The notes below the pieces were generated by a model, which was not told the origin of the DNA, ran no database searches, and saw nothing but the letters and a program-made list of their open reading frames with translations. The translations under genes and the position numbers were made by a program. A stretch of 5,492 bases of DNA. Origin: an uncultured Collinsella sp. (GTDB taxonomy: Bacteria; Actinomycetota; Coriobacteriia; Coriobacteriales; Coriobacteriaceae). The stretch is taken from positions 1 through 5,492 of the forward strand of contig USNA01000082.1 of the NCBI GenBank assembly GCA_900555955.1. Direction: 5' to 3'. Below are positions 4,087 through 5,492 of the stretch, in pieces; within the stretch, counting starts at the first letter, position 1, and each line of letters begins with the position of its first letter.

Positions 4087-5492
4087 TTATGCCCCATCCC
4101 GCGCATGCTCGGACTCAAACTCTTCAATCGCCGCCATAAACTGCTCGCCAAAGGCGTCGGCCTTTTTCTCGCCAATGCCGTTGACCTGGATCAGCTCGTC
4201 GCGTGTCTGTGGGCGCAGGCGGCACAGGCCGCGCAGGGCCTTGTCGGAAAAGACCATGTACGGCGCCATCTCCAGCTCGGTCGAAATCTCCTTGCGCAGG
4301 GCACGCAGGCGCTCGAACAGCTCGGCATCGTCGCCAACGCGCGGGCGCTGATCCAGCTCGGCCTCCTCGCGCAGCAGATCCACCGCACGGCGGGCGCGGG
4401 CCGAGGCCTTGCGCTTGGACGCGCGACGCTTAACGGTAAAGGCGAACGCCTCGTCCTCGACCTCGCTGGCACGCGGACCCAGCCCCACGACCGGATACCG
4501 CCCCTGCGAGGCGGCCAGGTAGCCGCGGCCGCACAGCTGGCCGATGATGTCCTTGATGCGCCCGACTGATTCGCTCGACAGCTCACCGTATCCGCGGTCC
4601 TCGTCCAGATGCATCTGGCGAATGCGCTCGGTGTTGCCGCCGTGAAGCACATCGGCGATGAGCGACTTGCCAAAGCGCATGGGTCGCGTGGCCACATAGC
4701 GCACGGCAGCGCGGGCCATATCGGTGACATCCTCGACCTCGAACTGCGTGCCCTCGGCGTCGTCCGTGGCGGTGGCACCCGCACCAGCCGCGGCATGCTC
4801 GGCCGCGGTCTCGTCGCCAAAGTAGCGCAGCATGTATTCGCGCAGGCAGCCGGTGGTATTGCAGTAGCCCTCCATCTGGCTGAGCAGACGATATCGATTC
4901 TGGAGCGCCCACGCGCGCTGCTCGTCGTCGAGTGCCTCGTCGGCCACATCGCCGCGGTCAATCAAAAAGCGACGCATGCGAAAATCGCTGCCGTTCCAGA
5001 GCAGATGGCAGCTGGCCGGATCGCCATCGCGGCCGGCGCGGCCCGCCTCCTGGTAGTAGGCCTCGATGCTCTCGGGCACGTTGTTGTGAATCACGTAGCG
5101 CACGTTGGGCTTGTCGATGCCCATGCCAAAGGCGTTGGTGGCAACCATCACCTGAATGTCGTCATCGATAAAGGCGCGCTGACTCTGGCGGCGGGCGTCG
5201 TTGCCCATGCCGGCATGGTAGCGGCCAACGCGAATGCCGCTGGGACCCAGCGCCTCGGCAAGCTCCGCGGCCAGCGCGTCGACCGTCTTGCGGGTCGAGC
5301 AATACACGATGCCGCTCTCGCCCGAATGCGCGATCACGTAGTCGCGCACCCACGCGGTCTTGGCCTTGTCGCCCATCTCCTCGCAACCAAAGTAGAGGTT
5401 CTTGCGATCAAAACCCGTCACCACGGTCGCCGGGTTATGCAGGCCGAGCATTTGCTGGATATCGGCGCGCACGCGCTCGGTCGCCGTGGCGG
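4087..5492 (-). CDS. recQ: ATP-dependent DNA helicase RecQ, C-terminal part (start outside window)
   Basis: RecQ unwinds DNA 3'-to-5' during recombination and fork repair. The frame is open to the window edge, so the N-terminal helicase lobe with the Walker A and DEAH motifs is missing. The reading across the edge, A-T-E-R-V-R-A-D-I-Q, is typical internal RecQ sequence, so the GTG at 5470-5472 is not a start. The second lobe shows VYCSTRKTVDAL (5309-5274), ATNAFGMGIDKPNVRYVIH (about 5142-5086) and the arginine-finger motif QEAGRAGRDG (5052-5023). A winged-helix RQC region and a C-terminal HRDC domain (about 4341-4108) follow. The zinc site is degenerate. Cys codons remain at 4861-4863 and 4846-4848, but the CxxCxxC segment expected after YFGDE is replaced by an Ala/Gly-rich stretch (4744-4812). 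The stop TAA lies 2 bases before the GntR gene, suggesting one transcript. Confidence 0.93.
   Translation of the reverse strand, partial: ATATERVRADIQQMLGLHNPATVVTGFDRKNLYFGCEEMGDKAKTAWVRDYVIAHSGESGIVYCSTRKTVDALAAELAEALGPSGIRVGRYHAGMGNDARRQSQRAFIDDDIQVMVATNAFGMGIDKPNVRYVIHNNVPESIEAYYQEAGRAGRDGDPASCHLLWNGSDFRMRRFLIDRGDVADEALDDEQRAWALQNRYRLLSQMEGYCNTTGCLREYMLRYFGDETAAEHAAAGAGATATDDAEGTQFEVEDVTDMARAAVRYVATRPMRFGKSLIADVLHGGNTERIRQMHLDEDRGYGELSSESVGRIKDIIGQLCGRGYLAASQGRYPVVGLGPRASEVEDEAFAFTVKRRASKRKASARARRAVDLLREEAELDQRPRVGDDAELFERLRALRKEISTELEMAPYMVFSDKALRGLCRLRPQTRDELIQVNGIGEKKADAFGEQFMAAIEEFESEHARDGA

Noticed and set aside
4766..4806. Another frame of recQ here reads C-R-G-W-C-G-C, suggesting a frameshifted zinc motif
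   Set aside because: The spacing (C-x3-C-x-C) is not the family's C-x2-C-x2-C, and two compensating frameshifts would be needed. Similarity on both sides is in the annotated frame.

Overview
The window is a GC-rich bacterial chromosomal segment with four protein genes and one long, non-coding intergenic region. The base composition, the strong AGGAGG-type ribosome binding sites and the look of the proteins suggest a gut Coriobacteriia member such as Collinsella. That assignment is inference, because no marker RNA is present.

Layout, left to right. (1) 5-640, minus: the first two thirds of a homoserine O-acyltransferase (MetA/MetAA), with the catalytic Cys142 and the acetyl-CoA-type Glu111. 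It runs into a stop codon four bases from the window edge, before the conserved C-terminal part. (2) 641-850: divergent promoter and leader region. (3) 851-1828 (or from 812), plus: an NAD-dependent L-2-hydroxyacid dehydrogenase of the L-lactate/L-2-hydroxyisocaproate type. A run of ten C turns the catalytic Asp-Ser/Thr-Ala segment into Pro-Pro-Pro. (4) 1829-2206: convergent intergenic region holding a strong rho-independent terminator for the dehydrogenase, a roughly 195-bp inverted-repeat element with 26-bp perfect arms, and a weaker terminator for the opposing gene. (5) 2207-3175, minus: a SIS-domain sugar-phosphate deglycase/isomerase of the FrlB/FraB type. (6) 3176-3319: its control region, with an extended -10 promoter and two 17-bp direct-repeat boxes 62 bp apart. 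(7) 3320-4084, minus: a GntR/HutC (UTRA) repressor. (8) 4087-5492, minus: the C-terminal part of a RecQ helicase, running off the right edge, whose zinc-binding cysteine cluster is mostly missing.

RecQ and the GntR regulator are two bases apart and look co-transcribed. The regulator is next to the deglycase, and the repeated boxes around the deglycase promoter make local control of an Amadori-product (fructosamine-phosphate type) catabolic step the simplest reading. MetA and the dehydrogenase are divergently transcribed with no obvious functional link.

Nothing here amounts to a clearly new multi-gene system. The points most worth checking are the poly-C active site of the dehydrogenase, the degenerate RecQ zinc site, the interrupted metA, the 195-bp inverted repeat, and the tandem-octamer operators.
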